A stretch of 64,000 nt of DNA, from positions 54,250,616 to 54,314,615 of the forward strand of contig JALGPY010000009.1 of assembly GCA_023055425.1 (NCBI GenBank), given 5' to 3'. This document shows, in pieces, positions 54,431-64,000 of the stretch (positions are counted from its first letter, which is position 1; every line of letters starts with the position of its first letter). The notes beneath the pieces were generated by a model, which saw only the letters and a list, made by a program, of their open reading frames with translations, made no database searches and had not been told where the DNA came from. Source of the DNA: Linanthus parryae. Lineage: Eukaryota > Streptophyta > Magnoliopsida > Ericales > Polemoniaceae. The position numbers and the translations under genes are program-made.

Positions 54431-54735
54431 CTGTACGGATGACAGTGACTCATTTTCACCCAAGTCATCCAGTTTTCAACTCTCTCTCTAGAAATTCTCT
54501 CTGCCCTAGCAGCCGCCAGAAGCAGTCAGCCGCCAGCAATCTCCGACGACCACCGCAGGAACACCAGAAAGTCAGGACTAGTGTGGGGGTGGTCCAACTC
54601 ATCAGATCCAAACAACTTCAAATCCACTTCAGAGAGTAATTTTCAGATCTGTACCCGTAAGATTTACTCCGGGTAGCCAGGTTCTATCTTTTCCTTCTCT
54701 TTGAAGATTTCCATTTTTTCTGTTTGAATCTTGAA

Positions 54736-56412
54736 ATGGATGAGGATAGCCCTTACATGAGGCCTGATAGGGCGATTGCACCCTTGAACATCATAGACTG
54801 CAGATTGCTTAGGGTTGACCATTTCTGCGACCATAGGTTTGTTAACATGGAGGCTCACCGTTTCTTTCTGCAAGACAAAAAGATTCGGTATGATATACCT
54901 GCTGAGAGAACTTTTCCCCGTGATAGAGTGGAAATGGGGGATGAACTGTTCAACTATACTGGGCAGGATCATTTTGGGGATTTGTTTACTGGTTTTACCA
55001 ATCTGCAAGTCAGTTCTGTGCTGGCTAAGGAGATTTTCAGCAATCTCCAGCAGTGCATGAACAGTGAAGCCCAGTCAATTGACTGGATTTACTGCAGAAA
55101 GAGATGGATTCGAATCACCCCAGAGAGTATTCGAGAGAGTCTGGGTCTGGAATTAGTGTTGGATGACTGTCAGTTTCAGGAACTGAGGCGTCACCCATCT
55201 GAACAGCTTAGCGAACAGATCCTAACCACCTTGTGTGCTGGTGTACCAGGCGCTGCTTGGTACTATCCTAAACGGAGTCCTTCCTACCGGAAACTCCCTA
55301 CGACCTACCTGATTCGAGAGGCGAGATGGTGGACTGAGTGGGTAAACAACATAATTGTGGGTATTAAACACTTTACCCGCATTGATTATAACATTAACCT
55401 TTTGGTGTACTATCTGATGGCCCGAGAGCCTGTGAGCCTCCCGGAGATTATTTGTGAGTTTTTTCGGGAACGAAGAGAGACCCACAGCAAGAAGGGTTTG
55501 GGTCTCCTGGGGATGTTAACAAAAATGGCGCAGGATTATCGGGTGGTTATTCCGGGCGAGCTGAGAGATATCCGACCAGTGCAGGTACGCAAGTACCGAA
55601 ACATGAGATGTGCGTTGCACGAGGCTCTGCACGGGCCTCCAGAATTTGTCCAAGTGGACGATGATGATGATGATGCTCCGCCTCAGGGTGGGGGTGCTGG
55701 CATGCCACCACCACCTCCTCCCGGTGATGGGGGTTTTCCAGCCTTACCAGGTCCCCTCCGACTGCCACGATCTGCCAGTTCCAGTGAACACAGGCAGGCC
55801 GAGCCCGACTTAGGGCAGTCCAGCAGAGGGGCCAGGCGCAGTTCTTTTGGGCGCCTGGAGAGGACTGAGCATGAGGAATGGGTCAGGAAGAAAATTAAGG
55901 CCCAAGAAAAAGTGCAAAACTACCTGGTAAGGACGGTCAAGAAAATGGCCAGGGGTCTTGGAAAGTTGTTCAAGACCCAGAAGCATATTTACCACGCTAA
56001 CACAGCCGCATTGAGAGCTCATGAGGCGGCACTCGCTGAAATTCAGAGCAACATGCGTGGTAAGAGATTTAACTTCCCGGACCGCTATTCGAGTGATAAT
56101 TGTCCCAGTTGGACAATGGAGGATAGTCGGCCATATGACAGCTTCTCTGGCCATGACCCCACACCGAGTCCGGAACACACAGACAGTGTTGGTGACCCCG
56201 GCAGACCCGGTACCCAGTACCCACCTAGGAGGCAGCATGACGACCCAGGGGCCAGCAGTGCCCATCCCGGTGCCAGCCACGCTGGTACCGCTGCCGCAGC
56301 ACGCCATGCTGCGAGGAAACGCGCCAGAGGGCGAACCCCTTCACCATCTCCAGAGCCGACTGACCAGTCTACTCGGGAGAACACAGATTCTAGTTACAGG
56401 CCAGATCAGTAG
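54736..56412 (+). CDS. Athila post-integrase ORF (putative plant transposon protein type)
   Basis: An intact frame of 558 residues from the ATG at 54,736. Residues about 20-295 resemble the conserved domain annotated as putative plant transposon protein in Athila elements (LLRVDHFCDHRFVN, SIDWIYCRKRWIRITPESI, LIREARWWTEWVNNIIVG). Then come an Asp run and a Pro/Gly-rich linker (about 312-345), a basic segment with KKIKAQEKVQNYLVRTVKKM, and a low-complexity basic/Pro/Ser tail (RKRARGRTPSPSPEP). I see no signal peptide or clear membrane helix, so an envelope role, sometimes proposed for this position, is not supported. It has no frame break although gag and integrase do. A paired dyad array and a TATA-like box lie upstream. 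Confidence 0.8.
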   Translation: MDEDSPYMRPDRAIAPLNIIDCRLLRVDHFCDHRFVNMEAHRFFLQDKKIRYDIPAERTFPRDRVEMGDELFNYTGQDHFGDLFTGFTNLQVSSVLAKEIFSNLQQCMNSEAQSIDWIYCRKRWIRITPESIRESLGLELVLDDCQFQELRRHPSEQLSEQILTTLCAGVPGAAWYYPKRSPSYRKLPTTYLIREARWWTEWVNNIIVGIKHFTRIDYNINLLVYYLMAREPVSLPEIICEFFRERRETHSKKGLGLLGMLTKMAQDYRVVIPGELRDIRPVQVRKYRNMRCALHEALHGPPEFVQVDDDDDDAPPQGGGAGMPPPPPPGDGGFPALPGPLRLPRSASSSEHRQAEPDLGQSSRGARRSSFGRLERTEHEEWVRKKIKAQEKVQNYLVRTVKKMARGLGKLFKTQKHIYHANTAALRAHEAALAEIQSNMRGKRFNFPDRYSSDNCPSWTMEDSRPYDSFSGHDPTPSPEHTDSVGDPGRPGTQYPPRRQHDDPGASSAHPGASHAGTAAAARHAARKRARGRTPSPSPEPTDQSTRENTDSSYRPDQ

Positions 56413-57731
56413 AGTCGCGAGGACGCGCCACCTCTAGTGTGGGGTGGGGAATCGTGTCCTCCTGCATAGCCATGTCAGCATATTTTTGTCAATTTTATTT
56501 TTCATTTTATTTTCATTTTTGAGTCAGCACGTTTTTTTATGTTGAGTCTACCCACCAACTTTTCTGACCTTGCATGAAAAAAAAGAGAAAAAAAAATATA
56601 ATATAAAATTTATATTAATAAAAAAAAACGGGAAAAATATAAATAATTTAAATTTTTTTGAGAAAGGGCAACTTAGGACCTGGAAACTGAAGAGAATTCA
56701 ATGAAAGAGCTCATGAGAGTAGGAAGCACCGTAGTAGGGATACTTCAAATTTTAGGATTTTGTGCGCAGGTCTCACGACAGGATGTCCCGGTTATTCAGG
56801 AATGTGGAAAGTAGATAACAGGCATACTTTTGGCTTTTCTAGTGTGCTAGGTGGAATTGGTCTTTAGATAATTTATTATTCTGTTTCCCGTGGAAACTTG
56901 TGGACTCTTGGAATCTGGGGTGGACCTTCGTGTAGAGTCGGTTTTATGTGGTACAAGTCTTCGGCCTAAGCGAAGTTGGGGAATGTACACCACCATCCCT
57001 TAAGGTGGTTCCAAGAGAAAATCCTAAAAAGCCCGCACTCTTAAAGCTCTACTGCACAGTTGTAAAAACAGAGGAGGTTTATAAAAATAAAAAAAAAAAT
57101 CTGAAAAAAAAATATAAATAATTATTTGCGCTCAAAGGAGAAACAACATAATGTGCTTCCGTTCACACGGAAAATTTGGATTCAATCCAATTTAGAGCTT
57201 AAGAGGGAAATTAAAGTCAAGCCGTATTACTTAGGAGTTGTGTCTCCCAGCAATGGGACAATTTGCAAATCAAACGCAATAACGGCTAAGAGGGTCTGAA
57301 AACCTCAAATGACTTGGCGAAGAAAAATTATCTAGTGACTTAAGATGCCTGGACCCTCTAAGTCAAAAGACGTGCTTTATCTTGGTTGGTTTGGTGGATG
57401 TTTGGGGACACCTTAGTGAGTTTGTGCACAGGATCAGTTTATACCATTTCTTGCTGCGTGTTGTGGAATTTCAAAATGAGCTTGCGAGGATTTGATGATT
57501 TCAGTTTATGATAGAGAGGTTGCCCAATCTCAGGAAAAAAAAAATTTTGTTGTGTCTTGAGTCAGTATATGTATATTCTGTATCTGAGTCAGTAATCTGT
57601 TGAGTCTTTTGGTCTGTAGCATGAATCTGTGAAAAAGGGGAAGTATGCAATTAAAGTATGCAAAAGAGGGGTCTGCAAGGCAGTATGCAAGGGTCTGCTC
57701 GGGACGAGCAGAGTTTAGTGTGGGGGTATTT
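56413..57731 (+). other. Athila 3' non-coding region with purine tracts
   Basis: A first purine tract AGTGTGGGGTGGGGAA lies at about 56,436-56,451, then AT-rich tracts (56,575-56,660). The hairpin GCTCGGGACGAGC (57,697-57,709) and tract AGTGTGGGGGTATT end at the 3' LTR. The layout mirrors the 3' region of the nested array element. Confidence 0.75.
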
Positions 57732-59477
57732 TGACAGCTTGAAAATGGATTAGTCTGGGACATCTTTTTACCATTGGTTTTAACCCTGTGAGAGTTGAGT
57801 TTGCCCATTTTCAGCTTATTTTCCACCTGATACGAGGCAGAGATTTATAGGACATGATTGCAAGATTTGAGTAATTTCATGCATACTTTTGTTTGTTGGA
57901 TATGATCGCGGGTACATGTTATAATGTGCAGGTAACATGTGCCGAGAAATGCATGAGATTGACTTGGATGGGGAGGCAGCGTATCAGGAAAGCTGAGCAG
58001 AAAAAGTCTAAGTTGTGCGTTCAAACGCAGGGCAGCTGCGTTCAAACGCACCAGATGGCAGCAGCGGGAAAATGGCGGAAAAGAGGCTAAGGCGTGCGTT
58101 CAGACGCACGGCCTGCGTTCAAACGCAGGACTCAGATCCAGAAGTGCAGAAAAAACTAAGGTGTGCGTTGAGACGCACAACCTGCGTTCAAACGCAGGAA
58201 TCAACATCAGGAGCAGAAAGACCAAGTTGTGCGTTCAAACGCAGGTGAGCTGCGTTCAAACGCACGTGTCCGAGAAGCCAGAAGCCAGAAGGAAAAAGTG
58301 GTTAAGGCCTGCGTTCAAACGCAGGATGAGTGCGTTCAGACGCACTGCGTTTGAACGCAGGTGAGTTGCGTTTGAACGCACGGAGGGTTTCCAGAAGCTT
58401 CCAGGACGGGTCTTTTTGAGGGTAAAACAGGAATTTCGTGCATCAGTTTTGGAGACTATGGCAGTATAAAAGGAGGTGTCCCAGCACAGAATTAGGGTTA
58501 CACATACACACTCACACATCTACAATCATCATCACAGCAGCCAGTTTCAGAGCCGTCAGGATTGGAGCAGAGCAGGATTGGAGCAGTTTTTCAGTATTCA
58601 GCCAATAACTTGTTTGATCTTTTCTCTCTTTTATGAAACATTGTTTTTCAATAATGCAAGCTAGCTAGACCTTTTTCCTAGGTTCTTGGTGAACCTAGGG
58701 TTTATGAATCCAGCAGACTGGTTTGTTTGATTTTCAGATGTATGGCTAGTTGAAGTCTTAATACAGGATGGATTGTTTATTATCTTGTCTTTGATTTTAT
58801 TTACATACATGAATGGCTTGATCACCCAGGAGTGTTATAGACAGGATCTGGTGCGCGAGAGTGACCAGTGAGAGTTAGGAAGAAAAGACAGGATTTAGTA
58901 CTCTGCCTTGATGGACCGAGAGGTGAAAAGAATCAGGGGACTAGCCCAGAAGCATTAGACCAACTGCTAGACGTTTAGGGGGAGACCGAGAGGATAACCT
59001 GTAACCCTAGCAGACTTAGAACAAACCTGCAGATTTAGGTGGACCGAGAGGACCCGAAAATCTGCAGGAGAGTGACAGGTGCATGAGACCGAGAGGAGAT
59101 TGTACTATTGGTATGCTGGCATAAACAAAACCACCGTTTGTTTCTGAAATCAAATATACCATGAAAGCTGGAGAGTAAACCTAAGGGATCCTGGGACCTA
59201 GATTCTTAGAATTATCGATTTTTACAACTACCACAATTTCTGCAACTTACTTACAAGAAAAATAAAATAAGCTTTCTAAATATTATTTTATTTACTCCAA
59301 TTTAGTGAGTAGAATCACATCCCGACCTTCCTCCTTTTTACGGACTTTGTGTCTAATTCTAATTCTAATAAGCAAAACTTAAACTGTTCTCGAGGGTTCG
59401 ACAACCAGAGTCACAATTACATACTCTATATTACTTGATCGTACACTTGCGAAAAAGCAGATAGGTTTACGCTGTCA
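57732..59477 (+). repeat. Athila 3' LTR
   Basis: 1,746 bases, TGACAGC to GCTGTCA. It retains the longer dyad region. TATA box at 58,465-58,472. Otherwise nearly identical to the 5' LTR. Confidence 0.95.
58016..58380. repeat. Array of twelve TGCGTTCAAACGCA dyads in the 3' LTR
   Basis: Twelve copies in six pairs, some with one change (TTCAGACGCA, TTGAGACGCA), the last two in inverse form. The last ends at 58,380, 85 bases before the TATA box. Confidence 0.95.
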
Positions 59478-59572
59478 GCCTCTCATTTTCTTCAAAATGA
59501 TGTAACATGGACGACTAATCCCGAAATTTTACACTAATAGAAGTTGTTCTTTTTCTAAAGAAAGAAAAAAAA
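59478..59572 (+). pseudogene. LINE remnant, part 2, with A-rich end
   Basis: After the duplicated GCCTC the frame of the LINE RNase H tail continues briefly (SHFLQNDVTWTTNPEI) to stop codons near 59,537. It then reaches an A-rich end AAAGAAAGAAAAAAAAA at about 59,557-59,573, as expected for a LINE 3' end. This places the Athila insertion inside the LINE. Confidence 0.7.
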
Positions 59573-59573
59573 A

Positions 59574-59870
59574 TCTACATACTAAAAGACAACCGTATTT
59601 TACTGTTCACGGTTGTGTTGTTGGGAGTATCCTAGTCATAGAAATACTGATCAATCAACGGCCCACCCTCTGTGCACCAAATAGTGGGACCATGTCACAT
59701 CAAACTTTTTCATACTCTCTTCTACTATCCCCTCGTTTTGCTTACTCTCGAACATCAACGAAATGAATGAAAACTTGCATAATGTCGCTATCAAAAGTCA
59801 CTAACAATTTTTTACCTTCATTAATATTTGTATGTTTCTTTTTAGTTTTACTTTTTCATCCGTAATCATG
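59574..59870. other. Intergenic, nothing recognised
   Basis: AT-rich sequence without supported features. Confidence 0.5.
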
Positions 59871-60355
59871 CATTTTGACCTGGTGATTCGAATAAAAAAT
59901 TTATACAATTGTAAAATAAAATTTACTCTACAACACTACAAAATGATTATCAAATTCTTGTATTGTATTACTAATCAAATCACCACCGAGTCAAGGTGAC
60001 CCGGTGAATAGTGGTAAAATCAAACTAAGAATAAACATAAGGAGACTTTTACAAACTCTCTCACACTTGATAGGTGGCAATACTCCCAACGGGACGGCTT
60101 ATCAACTAGCAGTCTGTCCGAGCTCTTTCTTCTAATCTGACTGTTTTGACTCGTATCTGGGTCATTTTGACCGAGTGATTTGGATTGCAAAATAATACGA
60201 TTTTTTGATATTTTTTTCACCATATTATAGAGCAACTTTTACTCTACAACACCATGAAAAAATTATCAAAAAATTGCATCGGTTTGCTATTCAAATTACC
60301 GGGTCAAAGTGACTCAGTGAATAATGACAAAAATCAAATAAGGAAGAAAGAGCGA
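59871..60355. repeat. Old direct duplication, two diverged copies
   Basis: About 59,871-60,045 and 60,163-60,355 share the ordered blocks CATTTTGACC, TTTACTCTACAACAC, ATTATCAAA, GTCAA-GTGACYCRGTGAATA and AAAATCAAA. Divergence is high. No coding content. Confidence 0.6.
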
Positions 60356-61149
60356 GGACAGACTCGTGTTTGGAAAAAAAGAAGACGCGACCCATTTAAA
60401 TACGGAAATTAAAATAGGTTAAAATATGGCCCCTTCATATCACGATATAAACACACACTTCGTATCACAATACCATTTTCAGACCCTCATGCAGCCGCCT
60501 GAATGTTTGAAGTCAGATTGGTCAATTCTCAGACCCAAAACCCTCATTCCCAAATCTCGTATCTTCTCCAATCCCATCACCTCTGAACTCGCATCCAAAA
60601 ACCCAATTTTTGTTTGGCGTCAGCAGAAGCGTAATTAGGGGGAGACAGAAGTTCAAAAACTTGGGCTGTTCCTGGTTTCGAGAGTGCTGAGTCAGTTCTT
60701 TAGTGCCAATCACACAGTTTCAGCGCATACATGTAAGTAAATTCGCATTTGGGTTTGGTCCAGTTCTAGCCAAGTTCAATTGGGTTTGTGGGGTTTTCCT
60801 GATAATGATCCTGATAGTGATATTCCTGTAGATGATGTGAATTTACTCAAGAATAGACCAGTCTTTGATAGGGTTCTTGTTGTTTCCAATATTGCACAAG
60901 TAGTGTTTGTTGAATTGCCTGTTCAAGATGCTTTTCCTGGTGATGTAATTCTAGCCGTTGATTTGATGGGATTAGGTCGACAATGACGGAGAATTTGGTT
61001 CCTGAGGTTGTTGATGTGATTCTTTGCTAGGAAAAAGAAAATCACATAATCCAAGAATCTTTTCATTATGTTTCTTTTGAAAACAATGTAAAACATGATG
61101 CTAGCAATCTTCTTTTTACCATTTTGAACTAGTAGAAAGTTACAAACTT
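60356..61149 (+). pseudogene. Exon-like ORF of unidentified gene (60,780-60,986)
   Basis: The frame at 60,780-60,986 reads LWGFPDNDPDSDIPVDDVNL, then NRPVFDRVLVVSNI and FPGDVILAVDLMG. This composition looks like real protein rather than a random AT-rich frame. It has no ATG at its start, and a TAAG with a preceding T-rich stretch upstream (60,700-60,780) may mark a splice site. A leader-like segment lies at 60,426-60,640. I do not recognise the family and see no following exon with confidence. Confidence 0.3.
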
Positions 61150-61400
61150 AGCTCTCAAAGGCTCTGATTGATGATATTTTTCTTAACCAATTGGCAGCTT
61201 ATGGTATGTGTTTCTTATAATTTCCGAAGTTTAGTATTCATCGTGTATCGATAATACATTCTCTATGTCCTGTATTGGAACGATACGGACACCTTTATTA
61301 AGACTTCTTAAAAAATATATACGAACTCTTACAGTAAAGAATTTATTCGTTGTATCTTACATTTACTTTCTGATCTAATAATAACTCGTTGGAAAACGTG
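61150..61400 (+). repeat. Dispersed repeat copy B (partner at 9,470-9,720)
   Basis: GGCTCTGATTGATGAT, CGATACGGACACC and TTGTATCTTAC then TTTACTTTCT occur in the same order as in copy A, with strong divergence between blocks. Confidence 0.4.
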
Positions 61401-62662
61401 GTGTTTCAGTGAGTTCTCATTTCTCGATTAACAACAATCGATGTGTACTTGAATTGAAATTTTTCTCAGCTTAAATGGCTTCAGAGATGTAGTGAATTTC
61501 TTGAAACTGTGAGTCTGATTTGTCTCATATTAAGGAGTTTGAGCATTTTAGGTACGAAACTAACGGCTATTGTGTTCGAGAGATGCGTCAAAGATAATGG
61601 TACGGAGTACGGACAATTAAGTGAAGATTTCAGCACCAAATGGTTTTTTTCTTTTTCTTTTTCTTTTTGGTCGGGAGGGTCAAGATACAGCCTGAGGAAA
61701 AGTTTAAATGCCATAAAGGTGAAGAGTTTTACTGATATGTTCTTGGCAGTCGCTTGTTTGTTCTCAGGACATTTCTGTGAGCTGCTTCCAAGTTAAGATT
61801 CGTATTCTTTTGCGATATATCTCATGCTATAGTAGTAGGATGTGATACAATGTTTGACTTCATGTCTTTTTATTTCTTGTATTTCTTTTTGTGAACTTTC
61901 AAATATAGGACAAATTTCTTTCTGTTTGTTTGAAATGAACCTCTTGAAGAGAGAATTACCCTTCGAGTTTGAAGACCAAAGAAAGACTTGGCAAGTAATA
62001 CAATCATTTAGATTTGGTATTTTCCTTAACTTTTTTAATCAACTTTTATCATTTTCCAAAATAGCTGGCAGCCATTTTTTATATATTTTTTTAGGTAGCC
62101 TTTTATCTTTTCATTAGACTAACAAAGTAGTTTCTAGCTTCAACTTTTCTTACTTTTACTTCTTAAAACTACGTGTTACAATATAAGCATGAGTAAAGCA
62201 AGGAATCATTTTAAAAAAAGAGAAAAAAATTGTTTTTAGAAAAATTAACATATAAGCAACCTTTTTGTCTGTCATAAAAGATAAAAAGTCTCCTACAATT
62301 AGGGAAAGAAAGCGCAACCTTGTTACGAGTATAACTCTAATATCAACATGCTTGACTAGATGACTTCTAATAGTTAATTTGGGAAGTGAAAACTTAATTG
62401 TTATGTCACATACATATTTGTTTATGCATTTTATTTACCATAATTGGATCTTATTTGCGTTTCTTTATATTAGAATATCTAATTTCGTCGATAGACTTAA
62501 TTATCGTACTTTCATAAAAAAGAAAAAGTAATAGTCGATTATTAAGTGTTGTAACTACATGGTTGTCATTTTGCAATGGCTTAAAAGCTGCAAGAATTTT
62601 GGTTTGCATTATCTTTCTTCAATTTCTACTTCTCTCTGACTTCAGTGATTCTAACTGGGCAG
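61401..62662. other. AT-rich region, nothing firm
   Basis: Short frames at 61,509-61,796 and 61,842-62,117 are rich in Phe, Leu and Ser as expected for T-rich sequence. No supported gene or element. Confidence 0.4.
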
Positions 62663-63040
62663 GTTGTCCCAATACAAGAATGAGAAATGTTGGCTTGGTG
62701 AGTTCCTCAAAGCAAAATTCACTTCTTTGCACCTGATGTATCAAGCCCATCATCCCCAGCTTAAACACCCGAAAAAAGGTATAGTCTCGATTACAGCTTG
62801 ATTACTCAGCTCACATTTCTCTTATAGGATAATGGCATCTCACTCGCTCATCATCCCCAGTTTAACCACAGGGCTCTTTACATGGCTATTGATCAGAATT
62901 ACTTCAACCTGGTAAAATACTCACCAACTATCTATAGATGAGGAGATTCGCAGTGTTTTTAGCATTAGTGGTGAATGTGGCATTCTAGAGACCCTGCGAA
63001 TTCTGCTAGCAAAGTGTTCAAGAGCTTTAACCTTTAAGGT
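62663..63040 (+). pseudogene. Decayed exon segments of an unidentified gene
   Basis: 62,663-62,778 follows a T-rich tract ending GCAG and is open (LSQYKNEKCWLGEFLKAKF, then LHLMYQAHHPQLKHP) up to a GT. 62,828-62,911 is open (DNGISLAHHPQFNHRALYMA, then DQNYFNLV) up to a GT. 62,937-63,037 is open in a third frame (EEIRSVFSISGECGILETL, then LLAKCSRALTFK) with GTTAG after it. The gaps are too short or out of phase to join cleanly. The first two segments share a duplicated AHHPQ-type block. I infer a degraded gene. Confidence 0.35.
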
Positions 63041-64000
63041 TAGTAAGGAATTTATGTCTTGATTTGGCACAACAAATCTTCTACATTTTTTCCGACTGTG
63101 TTGAGGTTTGAGGCATGTGGAACCGATATTGACCGAAACTTTTAGATTGGAAATAACCTATTTTGTTACCTTGTGCCAAAACTTTAATGTTAATTTCCAA
63201 ATATGTGATTAGTATTTTCATAATCCCTCATCGGACATATTTAGCTTCAATCACCTAAACGTGATAGCATTATCTCTGGTAGGTCTTCTCCAATACTGGG
63301 TAGGGGGTCTCCTGGTGAAGATAGTGAAAGCAGTGAGAACGTTTACGATAGTGCCCTTACCAACAAGCTCTATTTCCAACTCACACCCACTCTGCGGACC
63401 ACCGCACTCAATTCACCGCCATTGGCCCACCACCGCCACCTTAGTGTCTGCAATCCCTCATCTCCATCTTGACCAGTCGGCCCCCACCTATCAACCCACA
63501 CAAAACCACCAACCACTCAATCACATGGATTTGAGCAGCAAAAGGTCGATATTCATTTCGGCACAACCACCATCACCACCATGAAAACCAATACCTCTCA
63601 CCAAACTGAACTAGAAACACTATCTTACAACAAACCAGACCCAATACAGCGTATTTAGGTTTGAGTTGAGGGGATGCAGTTAGGGTTTGAGGGGAATTAA
63701 CAACTTTGCCGATGTCGTTGCAGTTCTGCCGGGACAAAAAATAAGGCATTACTATTTAGAATCTGGATTTTTCCCAAAACAACGAAAATATCAAAGATTA
63801 TGCCATACCCAGAAGCTGAAATTGTCAGTACAACAATCAAATTGTGTTGATTCATTTCTCAATATTCATAAACAGTAGCTTTGCCATGTTATTTCTTCTA
63901 AAACTACGTTGGTTTTCTTTGTTGTCTACAAAGCTAGGCCTAGTGCACTCCAGTTGATGGAATCAGAACCCAAAAGCAAGAAATCAACCTGAAACAGAGC
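63041..64000. other. Intergenic or unassigned, window end
   Basis: A short stretch near 63,290-63,365 is open as SPGEDSESSENVYDSALTNK in one frame and could be an exon end. 63,380-63,600 is C-rich low-complexity sequence. Nothing else is supported. Confidence 0.35.

Larger units (their letters stand above)
27486..59477 (+). mobile_element. Athila-type Ty3 LTR retrotransposon, 32 kb including a nested array
   Basis: LTRs of 1,543 and 1,746 bases (TGACAGC to GCTGTCA) are flanked by a perfect 5-base duplication GCCTC (27,481-27,485 and 59,478-59,482). Order is LTR, tRNA-Asp primer site, gag, protease-RT-RNase H, integrase, a post-integrase ORF, a long 3' non-coding region, purine tract, LTR. 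This is the Athila layout. Without the nested array (34,228-53,251) it is about 13 kb. gag and integrase have frame breaks, so the copy is not autonomous. I counted roughly ten substitutions between the alignable parts of the LTRs, so insertion is fairly recent. Confidence 0.93.

Noticed and set aside
54736..56412. Envelope protein call for the post-integrase ORF
   Set aside because: I see no signal peptide or transmembrane segment; the domain looks like the putative plant transposon protein family.

Overview
The window reads as a repeat-dense, gene-poor stretch of a eudicot nuclear genome. The organism type is inferred from the plant-type F-box gene, the plant mariner-like transposase, the Athila-type Ty3 retroelement primed by tRNA-Asp, LINE RNase H tails, TRIM/hAT/foldback DNA elements and AT-rich intergenic DNA. 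I cannot name the species. Only one gene looks intact and host-like: a single-exon F-box protein at 13,905-15,302.

Layout. 1-700 holds degenerate exon pieces of an unidentified gene. 1,069-8,000 is a cluster of three foldback (palindromic) elements. The middle one is a 5.3 kb imperfect palindrome centred near 4,730. 8,852-9,070 is a TRIM remnant and 10,466-10,690 a LINE 3' tail (minus strand). 10,812-13,405 is a hAT-type MITE with an 8 bp target duplication, split by a complete LTR retrotransposon (10,938-13,074, duplication GTTGA) whose only ORF is gag-like. The F-box gene follows, then exon fragments (15,750-18,300). 19,368-23,712 holds a dead mariner-like element read on the minus strand. 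Its coding region is split by about 1.3 kb of 70 bp tandem repeats and bordered by 175 bp tandem repeats. 24,054-25,558 is a non-autonomous element with 88 bp terminal inverted repeats.

The main feature is a three-level nest from 26,695 to 59,572. A LINE RNase H remnant is split by a 32 kb Athila-type element (27,486-59,477, duplication GCCTC). The Athila integrase gene is in turn split by a tandem array of a second LTR retrotransposon (34,228-53,251, duplication ATGGC). The array reads LTR-internal-LTR-internal-LTR-internal-LTR, with four LTRs of exactly 2,194 bp. Each internal region carries one unrecognised 505-codon ORF (acidic, predicted C-terminal membrane segment). The three copies are broken at three different positions. 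The array and its Athila host share the tRNA-Asp primer site, a hairpin plus purine tract before the 3' LTR and a duplicated purine tract. This suggests the array element is a non-autonomous relative that uses Athila-type machinery.

A second unexpected signal is a 14-base near-palindrome, TGCGTTCAAACGCA, repeated in closely spaced pairs. There are 6 copies in the Athila 5' LTR, 12 in the 3' LTR and 18 upstream of the post-integrase ORF. In all three places the last copy ends 85 bases before a TATA box.

59,573-64,000 is AT-rich intergenic DNA with an old direct duplication and decayed exon-like pieces. I saw no tRNA or rRNA genes and no CRISPR array.
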